Origin: Pycnococcus provasolii
Taxonomy: Eukaryota > Chlorophyta > Pseudoscourfieldiophyceae > Pseudoscourfieldiales > Pycnococcaceae
DNA: 64,000 bases
Assembly (NCBI GenBank): GCA_938743325.2
Contig: OW568872.1
Location: 124,001-188,000, forward strand
Direction of reading: 5' to 3'
In this document: one piece after another, positions 45,024-53,929 of the stretch
Layout of the letters: the number at the start of each line of letters is the position of its first letter
Numbering within the stretch: position 1 is the first letter of the stretch
Translations under genes and position numbers: made by a program
Notes under the pieces: model-generated
What the model was told of the DNA's origin: nothing
Seen by the model: the letters and a program-made list of their open reading frames with translations, nothing else
Databases searched by the model: none

Positions 45024-45329
45024 CGACAAGTCTCAGCTTACGGAGCGCGTCTTCAAGTTATCGGAGGTGAGTGGCGTGGAGGACCACATCAACGCCATCC
45101 ACAAGCTTGACGTGTTCAGCTCCACCAGTCTGCTCAAGAAAGTTGGGGTTCGTGTGGTGAAGTTTATCAAGAAGCACATACTGTAATACGTTGATGTTAG
45201 TACTGCTGTTTACAAGTAAAATCAACCCATGGCGTCATGCAAGGTACCAACTGCCTAGACGGCTAGACCTATGTCACATACAGGCAAGTCACAGGTAAGT
45301 CACAGGCAGGCATGGCGAGGGAGGCCAGA

Positions 45330-45378
45330 GGGTTAGGGTTAGGGTTAGGGTTAGGGTTACATGGGGTTAGGGTTTAAG
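45330..45378 (+). repeat. Interstitial telomere-like tract upstream of EEF1AKMT1
   Basis: Five near-perfect TTAGGG units (45330-45359) are followed by GGGGTTAGGGTTTAAGGG. The tract sits about 160-200 bp upstream of the start codon at 45536. Confidence 0.9.
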
Positions 45379-45535
45379 GGTTACTTTCGGAAGGGCCGGC
45401 CCCCTGGCTGCCTGGCCTGGGGTGTGTGTGAGCTCCCCGTTCTCCTTCCCCGTTCCTCGACCTTCGTTCAAGCCGCGCGTGTTGAGGGCTCTTTGGATCC
45501 GAAGAGATCAGCCTCCCTGGACTGGCTGACTGGTC

Positions 45536-46171
45536 ATGGCGCCCGCGGGAGAAGGCCAACTGGCGGCCAACAGGTTCCTCTCCAAGACGGAGGAAAACGC
45601 GGACTTCAACCAGTACTGGTACAGCAACCTCACCATAGACGCGCTCGTCAAGGCGTGCACCGTGGACGCGCCGACGGAAGACGACGCGGCGAAACCGCCC
45701 ATACGAGCGGCGTTCCTCTCCACGCCGTCGCTGTACCACAGCTTGCCGGTTAAGGCGCGTAAGAGCTGCGCACTGCTCGACCTGGACCCGGAGGTGAAGG
45801 GAAGCTGCCCAGAGGAGAAGTTTTACGCGTACGACTTCAACAAACCCGACGAAATACCGGCGCACTTTCACCGCGCGTTTGACCTGATCGTGATCGACCC
45901 GCCGTTCATCACGCACGAAGTGTGGGAGAAGTACGCCGCAGCCGTGGCAGTGCTAGGCGACCCGAGTTCGCCTTACTGCACGGCGGAAGGCGGCGTGCGC
46001 GTGCTTGGAACGACCGTCGCGGAGAACGCCAACCTCATGAAGAGACTGTTCAGCGCGACGAGCCAGAAGTTCAAGCCGAGCATACCGCACCTCGTTTACC
46101 AGTACGACACGTATGCCAACTACCCTTGTCAGCCGCTGGATGCCGCGAACCCGGAAATACCTGAGGACTGA
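45536..46171 (+). CDS. EEF1AKMT1: eEF1A lysine methyltransferase (EEF1AKMT1/N6AMT2-type)
   Basis: 211 residues from the ATG at 45536, close to the family length of about 214. Motifs match the family: FNQYWYSNLTIDAL near residue 24, FLSTPSLYHSL near 62, FYAYDFNKP near 100, and the catalytic DPPF (FDLIVIDPPFITHEVW) near 120. The C-terminal HLVYQYDTYANY matches the F-x-x-Y-x-NY end of human EEF1AKMT1. The enzyme methylates a lysine of translation factor eEF1A in the cytosol. The start is preceded by a Pro/Arg-rich 5' region and the telomere-like tract. Confidence 0.88.
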   Translation: MAPAGEGQLAANRFLSKTEENADFNQYWYSNLTIDALVKACTVDAPTEDDAAKPPIRAAFLSTPSLYHSLPVKARKSCALLDLDPEVKGSCPEEKFYAYDFNKPDEIPAHFHRAFDLIVIDPPFITHEVWEKYAAAVAVLGDPSSPYCTAEGGVRVLGTTVAENANLMKRLFSATSQKFKPSIPHLVYQYDTYANYPCQPLDAANPEIPED

Positions 46172-46258
46172 AGAATATGAATGCGTTGGCGTGTTTCTGC
46201 AGCCTTCTGTGTTATTTTGTACAAAAACAATACTTTTACCGTTCTTACATGTGCGACG

Positions 46259-49200
46259 TTAGCTCGTCGTTGTCGCCGCTGCCGTCTCCTCCACGAGGTG
46301 TGCCGTCTCGGTGGCCTCCTTCGACAAAGGCCCAGAAACACCCTCACAACTTAGCGCATCCAAGATGATCTGCCTGGAGTCTGCATTCAACGCCAAACGC
46401 GCTCGTGTGTCCTCACAAAGAGCACGCACCGTCCTCATCACGGCCCTCCTAGCTTTGGTTGAGCGCGCGGCAGGTGGATCGTTGTCGACATCCTCCTCGG
46501 CATCCGCCCACAGCCAGCGATGCCTTGCTCGCTCGATCACGCCACCAGCCTCGCGCTCCTGCACCTTTGCAGCGCGACCATACTTGAGCCAAAAAGCCAA
46601 CCTGGGCGCCGCCTGCTCGGCGAACCGGCGTGCGAGGAATGCAGAGTCGCATGCCGCGCAGATGGCCACGAGGGCATCAAGGCCCGCGTCAAGCACGCCG
46701 CTGCGTCCGTCGTCGAGTGTCGCCACCACGCCCGCCCACGCAGAGGCAACTCGTGGTAGCAGGATATTCGGGCGCAAAGTGGGAATGCGTGCCTCCTGCT
46801 CTTCCTCCCCCTCTTGCTCGTCCTTGCGTAGCAGCATCGCCGCGCCGCGCTCTGCAGCCAGCAAGCCGCGCATCGAAGCCACAATCACGTCGAGCTCACG
46901 TCGAGCCTCGCGTGGCGGAACGCTGTTGTCACCGAGTGCGTGCATACATGCATCTGCGGCTGTGGTGCACAGCTCGGTGGCGGCATCCACGCGCTGGACA
47001 AGCCGCTGGCCTTCGTCTGGCGAGCAATTTGATGCACGCTGCACGACATCGTTGGCATCTGCGGTGCATGCATCGCACACATGCCTCAGTGCTCCAACGA
47101 ACCTCGCGCGATCCGAAATTCGCCAGCTTCGCCGCTCGCCGTACGATGTCACAGCCGCAACGGCGGTCGTTAGCGGCTCGCGCAGCAAAGGGAGCAGAGA
47201 CGAATTCACGTACGGACCGACAGTCACCTTCTCCTCCTCCTCGTCGTCAGCCTTCGCAGCCTTAGTTCGTGCCGCCGCAAACGCGCCGAGACAGGTCTCG
47301 AAAAGGGCAGGCGCATTGCACATCCAGCCATGCTGTTCAGCGCCGTCCACATGCTCGCCCTTGCGCACGAGCTTGCGCGCGCGCGACTCACCCTCTCTCA
47401 GGCTTGCACACAACGCATCTACAACGTAGTCGGCGTGCATCATCACGAGAAGGTCCGTGCGACCTGCGCTGATACCAGCACTTTTGCAGAGCGCCGAAAC
47501 AGCCACACGTGCGCCCGTCGATGCCTCGTCGTCACGAGCGGCGTGTGACAGCAAAGGCGCGAGCGTTCGCGTGCAGAATCTCGCATCGTCATGAAAGCGC
47601 GAGCCCAAAGCTAGCGCGCACGCACCGACCGCCTCGAGCGCCGCCCGCGCCGCCGAGGCGTCGGCGCGGCGAGCAAGTCGACTAATGCGCTGACGCGTGC
47701 TATGATCTGCAACCTTTTGCTGTGCAAGAAACCGCGCGTCATCGACAAGCAAGGCTAGCAGAGATGCCCACGCCGCGTCTAACGATGGCGACTTCGGTGC
47801 ACGGCGGAGCAATGTCGCGGTCATTCTTACCAGCGACGCGTGGTGGGAGCGTACATCGACGAAAATCGCATCCGCACAGTCGGCGGGAGCATCGTGCACG
47901 GCAACACGAAGCGCATCGACGGCGTCGAGTAGGCTACCATCGAGCGCCGTCGCGGTTGTGTCAAGCAGCTCGTGGATCGCGGTGAGGCTGCGTGGCGTGA
48001 TGTGACGCATTGCGATAGGTGCGAGTGGCTCGGGCACCATCGTCGCTTTCGTTGGCAAGGGCGCTGCCACCACCGCGCAGTCTGGCACGGCGGCACTCGC
48101 GCATGCGTCCAAAAGCGCGCTGAGCAGCGTGCCTTCTGGGAAGCGCGATAGCCACCGGTGCTCTTCCTCGGTAGATGCCACGGCTGCTGCAGGCGTGAGT
48201 AGCAGTGCGCGAGAGCTTCCCATGCGCACCTTGGCAATTGCAAGTACAGCCACCGCCGCACGAGCGTGCATGTCCGTTGCACCGTCGCCATGTACTGCGG
48301 CGTCGGCGCGCAGGTGAACGAGATGGCGCAGTAGCACCGCGGGCAAGTGCACGTTCCGCAGTGCGCGTTCGGCATGCGCCGCATCTTCGTGCGCACGCCG
48401 CAGCACGGCATCCACCGTGGCATCGCGCGTCGCGGGCGACGACAGCAGCCAAGGGCAGTCGAGGCAGACGGCAGCGGTGGCGCGAGCCACGTGGCTCGGC
48501 GCGGGTGGATCAGGCGTGCGGCACAGCGCAAGCAGCGACTTGGCCAGCACTGGTGCAATGCGCGAGCGCGCATTTTCTACCCACTCCGGTGTTCGGCTGA
48601 CGACGAATTCATGCGCAGTCTTCCTGGTGGTTGTCTTGCGAGGTGCTTGAGCATCATTGGTTTGTGGGAGAAGGAGAGCGCGCAGCTTATCGACGCTGGC
48701 ATCCAGCTTTGTACTATCGTTTGCCGAGTTGTTTGCAGGTTCTCCGCCGATCGTCTTTCCCACGACGAACGCGAGCATGTCGACGGCTGTTGCGACACTC
48801 TCGGCATCCCCGGAGCATCCCACTCCAATGGGTGGCATGATTTGCTTTGCCAAGAGCGTGGCAACGCCAGGCAGGAAGAACGCAAGCACGTCAGCACCCG
48901 CCAAGCCTTCTTCGTTGGTTTCGTTCCCAAGCTTCTTTGCGAGCATGCACGCGGCTTTGAGTGCGGCTCGTCTCAGCTTACGGCATCCCGCCGTTCCCTT
49001 TTGCGCCTCCATAAGCGCGACAGAGAGCGCCGAGGATAGGGCGTGCCCCGCTGCTGCGGCGAGGTCAGCGGCGCGTGCGAGTTCGACGCCACGCAGGCCC
49101 ACGGCACCTAGGACGTCACCGAGACCACCACCAACATCTTCATCACCAGATGCAGAGGCAGCAGGAGGGAGGGGTGCTAACAGAAGGACAAGCGAGGACC

Positions 49201-49315
49201 ATGCTTGCGTTTTATCTTCTTCGGACAAAGAGGAGGAACCGGATGAAGCCAACGCACCTAGAAGTGAGGAGGCTGAAACGCCACTGCCCTCAAGAGAATC
49301 CGAAATGGACGCCAT
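46259..49315 (-). CDS. Large helical-repeat protein, possibly TTI1 (TELO2-interacting protein 1)
   Basis: 1018 residues, Ala/Leu-rich and almost entirely helical, as in HEAT/ARM solenoids. The segment RTPEWVENARSRIAPVLAKS (about 240-260), followed by LLALCRTP and a helix pair with DCPWLLSS, resembles the R-x-x-E-W-x-x-x-x-x-x-x-L-L-x-x-L-x-x-L-C region of TTI1, the TTT-complex protein that helps assemble PIKK kinases (TOR, ATM, ATR). The length (TTI1 is about 1050-1100) and the lack of other domains agree. The rest is too divergent to align by eye, so another HEAT-repeat protein is possible. Convergent with EEF1AKMT1 (88 bp apart). Confidence 0.55.
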   Translation of the reverse strand: MASISDSLEGSGVSASSLLGALASSGSSSLSEEDKTQAWSSLVLLLAPLPPAASASGDEDVGGGLGDVLGAVGLRGVELARAADLAAAAGHALSSALSVALMEAQKGTAGCRKLRRAALKAACMLAKKLGNETNEEGLAGADVLAFFLPGVATLLAKQIMPPIGVGCSGDAESVATAVDMLAFVVGKTIGGEPANNSANDSTKLDASVDKLRALLLPQTNDAQAPRKTTTRKTAHEFVVSRTPEWVENARSRIAPVLAKSLLALCRTPDPPAPSHVARATAAVCLDCPWLLSSPATRDATVDAVLRRAHEDAAHAERALRNVHLPAVLLRHLVHLRADAAVHGDGATDMHARAAVAVLAIAKVRMGSSRALLLTPAAAVASTEEEHRWLSRFPEGTLLSALLDACASAAVPDCAVVAAPLPTKATMVPEPLAPIAMRHITPRSLTAIHELLDTTATALDGSLLDAVDALRVAVHDAPADCADAIFVDVRSHHASLVRMTATLLRRAPKSPSLDAAWASLLALLVDDARFLAQQKVADHSTRQRISRLARRADASAARAALEAVGACALALGSRFHDDARFCTRTLAPLLSHAARDDEASTGARVAVSALCKSAGISAGRTDLLVMMHADYVVDALCASLREGESRARKLVRKGEHVDGAEQHGWMCNAPALFETCLGAFAAARTKAAKADDEEEEKVTVGPYVNSSLLPLLREPLTTAVAAVTSYGERRSWRISDRARFVGALRHVCDACTADANDVVQRASNCSPDEGQRLVQRVDAATELCTTAADACMHALGDNSVPPREARRELDVIVASMRGLLAAERGAAMLLRKDEQEGEEEQEARIPTLRPNILLPRVASAWAGVVATLDDGRSGVLDAGLDALVAICAACDSAFLARRFAEQAAPRLAFWLKYGRAAKVQEREAGGVIERARHRWLWADAEEDVDNDPPAARSTKARRAVMRTVRALCEDTRARLALNADSRQIILDALSCEGVSGPLSKEATETAHLVEETAAATTTS

Positions 49316-49514
49316 GAAAATGCTGCCCCGGGCTGCTTGCCGGGAAGGGGAACGTCACAAAAAGGGGAGGGGAGGGAACAAATGGAAAACTAAAAAGGAA
49401 TCGGCGCCCCTTCTTCGTTGAGGGACAGACAAGACAGGCTTGCAAACTTCACCTTAGTGTGGAACCCCGAACCCAAACCCCGATCTCTCTCTCGTGTTCT
49501 TCATTATGGGTACC

Positions 49515-50303
49515 TTACATGTTTACATGTGCGCTCGCCTCGAGAGCGTCCCTCACGCGCGTGCGCTCACTCTCTTCGGCGATGTACGGCGCGACCCAGA
49601 CAACTCGCACGCTTCGAGAGGGCACGTTCGCAATGGCTGAGACACCCGCGACGCGGTCTTGCGCCTGCACCGCGACGAGTACGTCGAGGCGTGCGGCACG
49701 TCTCGACGCCGCATCCCAGGTCTCGCCGAGTGCCTCCGCCGCGGCGTCGACGGCGCTGGCAACACGCCTCCACGTTGCCTGAGGGTCGTCGCTGAGCACG
49801 CTCACGATGCGCATGCTTGGCGTTTGCGCGACAACGCGCGCGTCGGCCCAGACGCGCACTGTTTTCGGCGCAACCGCCTTGGCGTGCACTTGCTTGTGCA
49901 ACTTTTCGTCCGCCGGCACGCCTGGCGCGTACACCATCCCACACACCTTGCACGTCTTTCGGTCAAAGTCGCGCTGTCCAAAGTCCAGGAAGGTTTGCTG
50001 CAGTTTTGCGCGAGTTGGCTGTTCATTCGTCGCCATCTTACGCTTCTTGCTTGTTTGTTGTTTGGAGGAGCTGGTTGCGAAAAAACTGCTTGTTTCACGA
50101 CGAGCGCCTTCGTCGCCGTCGTCTTGAGGGCGGGCCACAACGCCTCCTCCCCGTTCTTCTTCTTCTCCTCCTTCTCTGTGCGTGTTACTCAGCGGGGCAG
50201 TCACGGGTGCGTTCGTTGTTTTGGAAGGAGAAAGCTGAAGTTGCTGCTCATCGCAATGATCAGAGCTACGGGGTCGTACTCTTCGGCGTGAGTAGCACGA
50301 CAT
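49515..50303 (-). CDS. ECO1: ESCO/Eco1-like cohesion acetyltransferase, C-terminally short
   Basis: 262 residues from the ATG at 50303. The middle has KLQQTFLDFGQRDF, a PCNA-binding-like element, followed by the family C2H2 zinc finger CKVCGMVYAPGVPADEKLHK-QVH. Then comes the first half of the acetyltransferase domain (RVWADARVVAQTPSMRIVSVL, later AARLDVLVAVQAQDRVAGVSAIA and VRVVWVAPYIAEESERTRV). Eco1/ESCO proteins acetylate cohesin SMC3 in S phase. The expected end (a CG-x-x-R-I-W-V helix and the AFS-x-P-T-x-x-G acetyl-CoA loop) is not seen: the frame stops 30 residues after VVWV. A GTAAAC donor-like site occurs at the very end, but no downstream exon was found. Either a diverged, shortened protein or an unplaced exon. 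Confidence 0.7.
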   Translation of the reverse strand: MSCYSRRRVRPRSSDHCDEQQLQLSPSKTTNAPVTAPLSNTHREGGEEEERGGGVVARPQDDGDEGARRETSSFFATSSSKQQTSKKRKMATNEQPTRAKLQQTFLDFGQRDFDRKTCKVCGMVYAPGVPADEKLHKQVHAKAVAPKTVRVWADARVVAQTPSMRIVSVLSDDPQATWRRVASAVDAAAEALGETWDAASRRAARLDVLVAVQAQDRVAGVSAIANVPSRSVRVVWVAPYIAEESERTRVRDALEASAHVNM

Positions 50304-50695
50304 GTTCGCAGGAGCAGGCACGATATCAATACTAATCCTCGTCGTCGAAAGCCAAAGCCGCCAAAGCAGGCATATATAACCTTATGACAAAAAAAAAAAA
50401 TGGAAGAATGAGCAGCAGGTTCGGACGTCCGTTTGAACTTTGAACCGGTCACCCGGTCTGTTTTCCGAATTCCGAAGGAGGGAAAAACCAAACGGGAAAC
50501 CCCGAAAACAGAAATTTTATGTTTTATGTTTTTTCCAACCCCTCTTCATGGGTATTTTGCCAAACCGGTATCCCCTTTTTCCCGTGGTGGTGTTAGCCGC
50601 CGCCCTCCCCCCCCCTCTTTTGCTCTTTTGACGCTCTTGGCGGTCCGCCATCCCATTCCCTCGCCCAGCTCGCCGGCTGCCATTCTCCGAGAGCC
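50304..50695. other. Divergent promoter region of the ESCO-like and eL42 genes
   Basis: No gene seen. An A12 run lies at 50389-50400, and a pyrimidine-rich stretch (CCCTCCCCCCCCCTCTTTTGCTC) lies about 70 bp before the eL42 start, as in highly expressed ribosomal-protein genes. Confidence 0.5.
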
Positions 50696-51010
50696 ATGGT
50701 GAATATCCCGAAGAGCAAGCGCGCGTACTGCAAGGATAAGGGGTGCGGAAAGCACACCATGCACAAAGTCACGCAGTACAAGACCGGAAAGGCATCCTTG
50801 TACGCGCAGGGCAAGCGGCGCTACGACCGAAAGCAGAGCGGCTTCGGAGGACAAACCAAGCCCGTCTTCCACAAGAAGGCGAAGACCACGAAGAAGATTG
50901 TGCTGCGACTTGCTTGTGGACAGTGCAAGGCTGTGCACATGCACCCCATCAAGCGTTGCAAGACGTTCGAAATCGGCGGCGATAAGAAGAAGAAGGGAGT
51001 GGCACCTTAG
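50696..51010 (+). CDS. RPL44: 60S ribosomal protein eL42 (L44/L36a)
   Basis: 104 residues, the exact family length, intronless. It starts [20 protein letters not shown] and contains KTKPV-type [18 protein letters not shown] and the second zinc half [21 protein letters not shown]. Four cysteines in two CX4C/CX2C-type pairs bind zinc. eL42 sits near the ribosomal E site; the residue after KTKP (here V in QTKPVF) sets cycloheximide sensitivity in other eukaryotes, where Pro is sensitive and Gln resistant. The ATG is in a strong context (GAGAGCCATGG). Cytosolic large subunit. Confidence 0.98.
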   Translation: MVNIPKSKRAYCKDKGCGKHTMHKVTQYKTGKASLYAQGKRRYDRKQSGFGGQTKPVFHKKAKTTKKIVLRLACGQCKAVHMHPIKRCKTFEIGGDKKKKGVAP

Positions 51011-51259
51011 ATTTTTGTACGATCTGGTTACTCTGTACCTCTTCTAATACTTACGGCTAAAAATGTGCCTGTTTGAAATGTTTTCCTACTGCGGGTCTCA
51101 TACGCGGGTCTGGTGTGGCTTCCGAGTGGCAACCTAGATTCTTATGCTGCACGATCTGGTTACACTCGAACTCACTCTTCTAAACTTGCGACTAATCAAT
51201 CTGGTTGTTGTTTTTTCTTCCGTTTCCCGTCCACCGCGTGTGCTTTCTTGACAGTACAC

Positions 51260-52577
51260 CTACTTGGCAACGTCATCTGCGTCGACGACGGACCAGTCGG
51301 AGCTCTCATCCGAAGGCTGGCGAAGGTGCACGGCAGTGTAGGGGCTGACGGCAATGTATCCTGGCTCGGGATCGCTCAAAGCCTCGAGCGCCTTCTCACC
51401 TGCAGCGCGAGCGTCCGCATCACAAGCAAACTCCACACCGTTGTCGTTGTCCAATGCCAACGCGTCGCGAATGCCGTCGTCCTCGTCCTCGTCGTCCTCG
51501 TCGTCCTCGTCGTCCTCGTCATCGCGATTGCCATCGGCGGCATCCTCGATGTCCGCATCCGCGTCCGTCACGTCGCCGTCCATCGCCGTGGATGGGGATG
51601 TCACGTTGTGGGCGGCAGCCCGCGCCTGCGCAACGTCGTCGTCGTGGCGGCGCATGAGCTCCTCGTTCAGCATGACCCAGGTGGGCGCATGCAACGTTCC
51701 CGTGCCGTCGCTGTTGTTTTCCTCGCTGTCACTTCCCGCGTGAATGTTCGCCGTGCATTCGCTTGGACTCTCCACCACTGCGCCGTGCGACCTACTGTAG
51801 TGCTCGAGAGCGGTGGACATGTCAGAAAGGGAAAGTCGCATGAGCTGGAAGTATGCAGACCAGAAGCGGTCACGTCCAATTCCAAGAAGCGACAGCTCGT
51901 GACGGAAAGCCTTTAGGCGCGGAATGTTGCGCTCGACGAGGTCGCTGTGCGTCTCCTGCTCTTCCGTCATGACGAACACGCTCGAGCTCGTCTTTGTGGA
52001 GCTCGTGAGCTCGAACACCACCTAGGTGAAGAGTGTGGGTTTGTGGATAGGCTGTGAGTCATGGGTTTCAATTATTTGTTTTTTGGGGGGATGATGGGAT
52101 AGAATTGCCCCCCCATACCTCAGGCCTTTCAATGAGTTCGTGGACAAACTCCTCCACTTCACGGCACGCCTTGGCAGCATTGTACGTCGTCTCTGCGACA
52201 TCCTTGTCGAGCGTGCAGAAGAGCACACCGCTGAGAACGTTCGCCACCGTGAGAAGGTCCTTCTGGAGGCTTGTGTGCGGCGCTCGTGCACGCGCGTCTT
52301 CGTAGGCACGGTACGAGGACCCGAACGGCGAGGTTGGTGCGTTGCGTCCACTTCTCATGGAGCTTGAGTGGAGCGAGTGCGCGTTTCGGAATGCGGAATG
52401 TGCGCCACCTCCACCACCTCCTCTCGTCGCCGCAGGGTCGAGGCAGGAGTGCGCGAGTTGGCGGAGCGTGCGTAGGTCGTCCATGAGCGTCGGGCACGGT
52501 TCACTAACACCAGTGCCCGGTGCATTATTGCTCAGAGCGCTAATGCCTCCTTGAGCACCTGAGAGCACCGACACCAT
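51260..52577 (-). CDS. BSD-domain protein with acidic C-terminus
   Basis: Two exons on the minus strand, 52577-52119 and 52021-51260, joined in phase 0 (ERPE to VVFEL) over a 97-bp intron (GTATGG ... CTAG), give about 406 residues. The second exon begins with the BSD domain: NIPRLKAFRHELSLLGIGRD followed by the diagnostic FWSAYF (F-W-x-x-Y-F). Upstream is a helical region (LLTVANVLSGVLFCTLDKDV) as in BSDC1/SYAP-type proteins. The C-terminal part is Asp/Glu-rich (GTCATC-type repeat) and ends VSPYTAVHLRQPSDESSDWSV. BSD proteins outside TFIIH have poorly defined roles in chromatin or membrane signalling. The start at 52577 is an ATG; the frame is open further upstream. Confidence 0.75.
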
Positions 52578-53929
52578 AACCAATGAATGAATTACCGAAA
52601 CAATGAATGAACAAGCAAGGGAATGAATTGACACAATGTGAAATGCACAAGTGAATGCACAAATGCGTGTGGTGAGTTGAGTTGAATGCACAAGGAATGC
52701 GAAGCAGGGACGCGAAGCAGGCCGAGGGGAGGGGGAGGAGGGGTCTTTTAACGTCCGAGGTTAGAGGCAGAGTCACTTCTGTGTGGTGGGAAAACTCTAA
52801 AACGATGGGAATGTGTCGACGTGTCGGACACAACCCCGCCTGGTAGGAAGTAGTACTAGGAAAGCAGGCGGGTCGCATCAGGTCCAATGTTTTTGGCTAA
52901 AATTTGCAAATTTTGGCAAGTTTGGATATCACATGTGGTGGTGGTATTTATCTGCTTTCTGGATCTTCCGCGTCTTATTATTGGGATGGTTTCCTCTAAT
53001 TCCTTGCCTTGAAAACCGGGAAAACCGGCCTTTGTTGAATTTAGAACACGTTTCGGACGGAATTTCGTGCAATGTCCACATGCTGCCTGTGGATGAGAAA
53101 TGCATGATTGAAAGGGTACGTGCGAGCCGATCTGCAAACGCGTTCGGCACGAAACGCGAACGCGAAACGAGCTTGAAGCCTTGAACGAGAAAATCATATG
53201 AACCTATTCGCGGCGAGATTTTAACATACCGGCCAACCTGGTAGGAATCCCGGCACCTCGAAGGTTTAGCGGTGGCGACCTTCGCGGTGTGATGCGTTGG
53301 TGCCAACTACCAGCTATGATACCGGAACGGAAGCGCTGAAATCACATCCCAACACCTGACAACCTAGTCCTATCGTAGCTGATAGACGAAGCTGAGAAAG
53401 GTTCAGACGAGAGCGGTATGGCAAAACACGTACATAACGGCCCGATAAAGTAGTTCTACCAACTATGAGCGAGAAAGACCTCAACGAGGCCAAAACAACG
53501 AGGGAAACAACGAAAAGGAGAACGGTGCGAGAACGGATGTGCGTTGCATGGAGGTGGGAGGAGGGAGGTGCTGCGACGACAGGCAGGGCAGGTTGCGACG
53601 ACTGCTTGGAACTGATCAGGAATCAGGAATCCCTCCCCCGAAGCCGAAGCCGAAGCCGAAGCCGAAGCCGACGAGAGGAGGGTCCAACGGGGTGCCACAC
53701 GTTGAACGAGTCCAAGCGGCCGACCGGTCAGGTGGTGCTGTCGTGCCAAGCCAAGCACGCGCACGCACATCTCCGGAGGTCTCCGTCTCCGTGAAGCAGC
53801 CGGCCGCGTGCTCGTGCTCGTGCTCGTGCTCGTTAACGCCTCAAGGGTAAGCTTGCACGCAAGCTTGCACGAACTTGCAATCTTGACAAAAAAACACAAA
53901 TAATAGTAATAAGAATCTGGAAGAAGAAT
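52578..53929. other. Intergenic with simple repeats, no gene recognised
   Basis: About 1.35 kb without a supportable gene. AATGA-type repeats lie near 52580-52640; (GAAGCC)n at about 53638-53670 and (GTGCTC)n at about 53805-53833 keep several frames artificially open. ACCGGCCAACCTGGTAGG (53228) and CCAACTACCAGCTATGATACCGG (about 53303) form a loose inverted pair. No tRNA-like structure was found. Confidence 0.45.
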
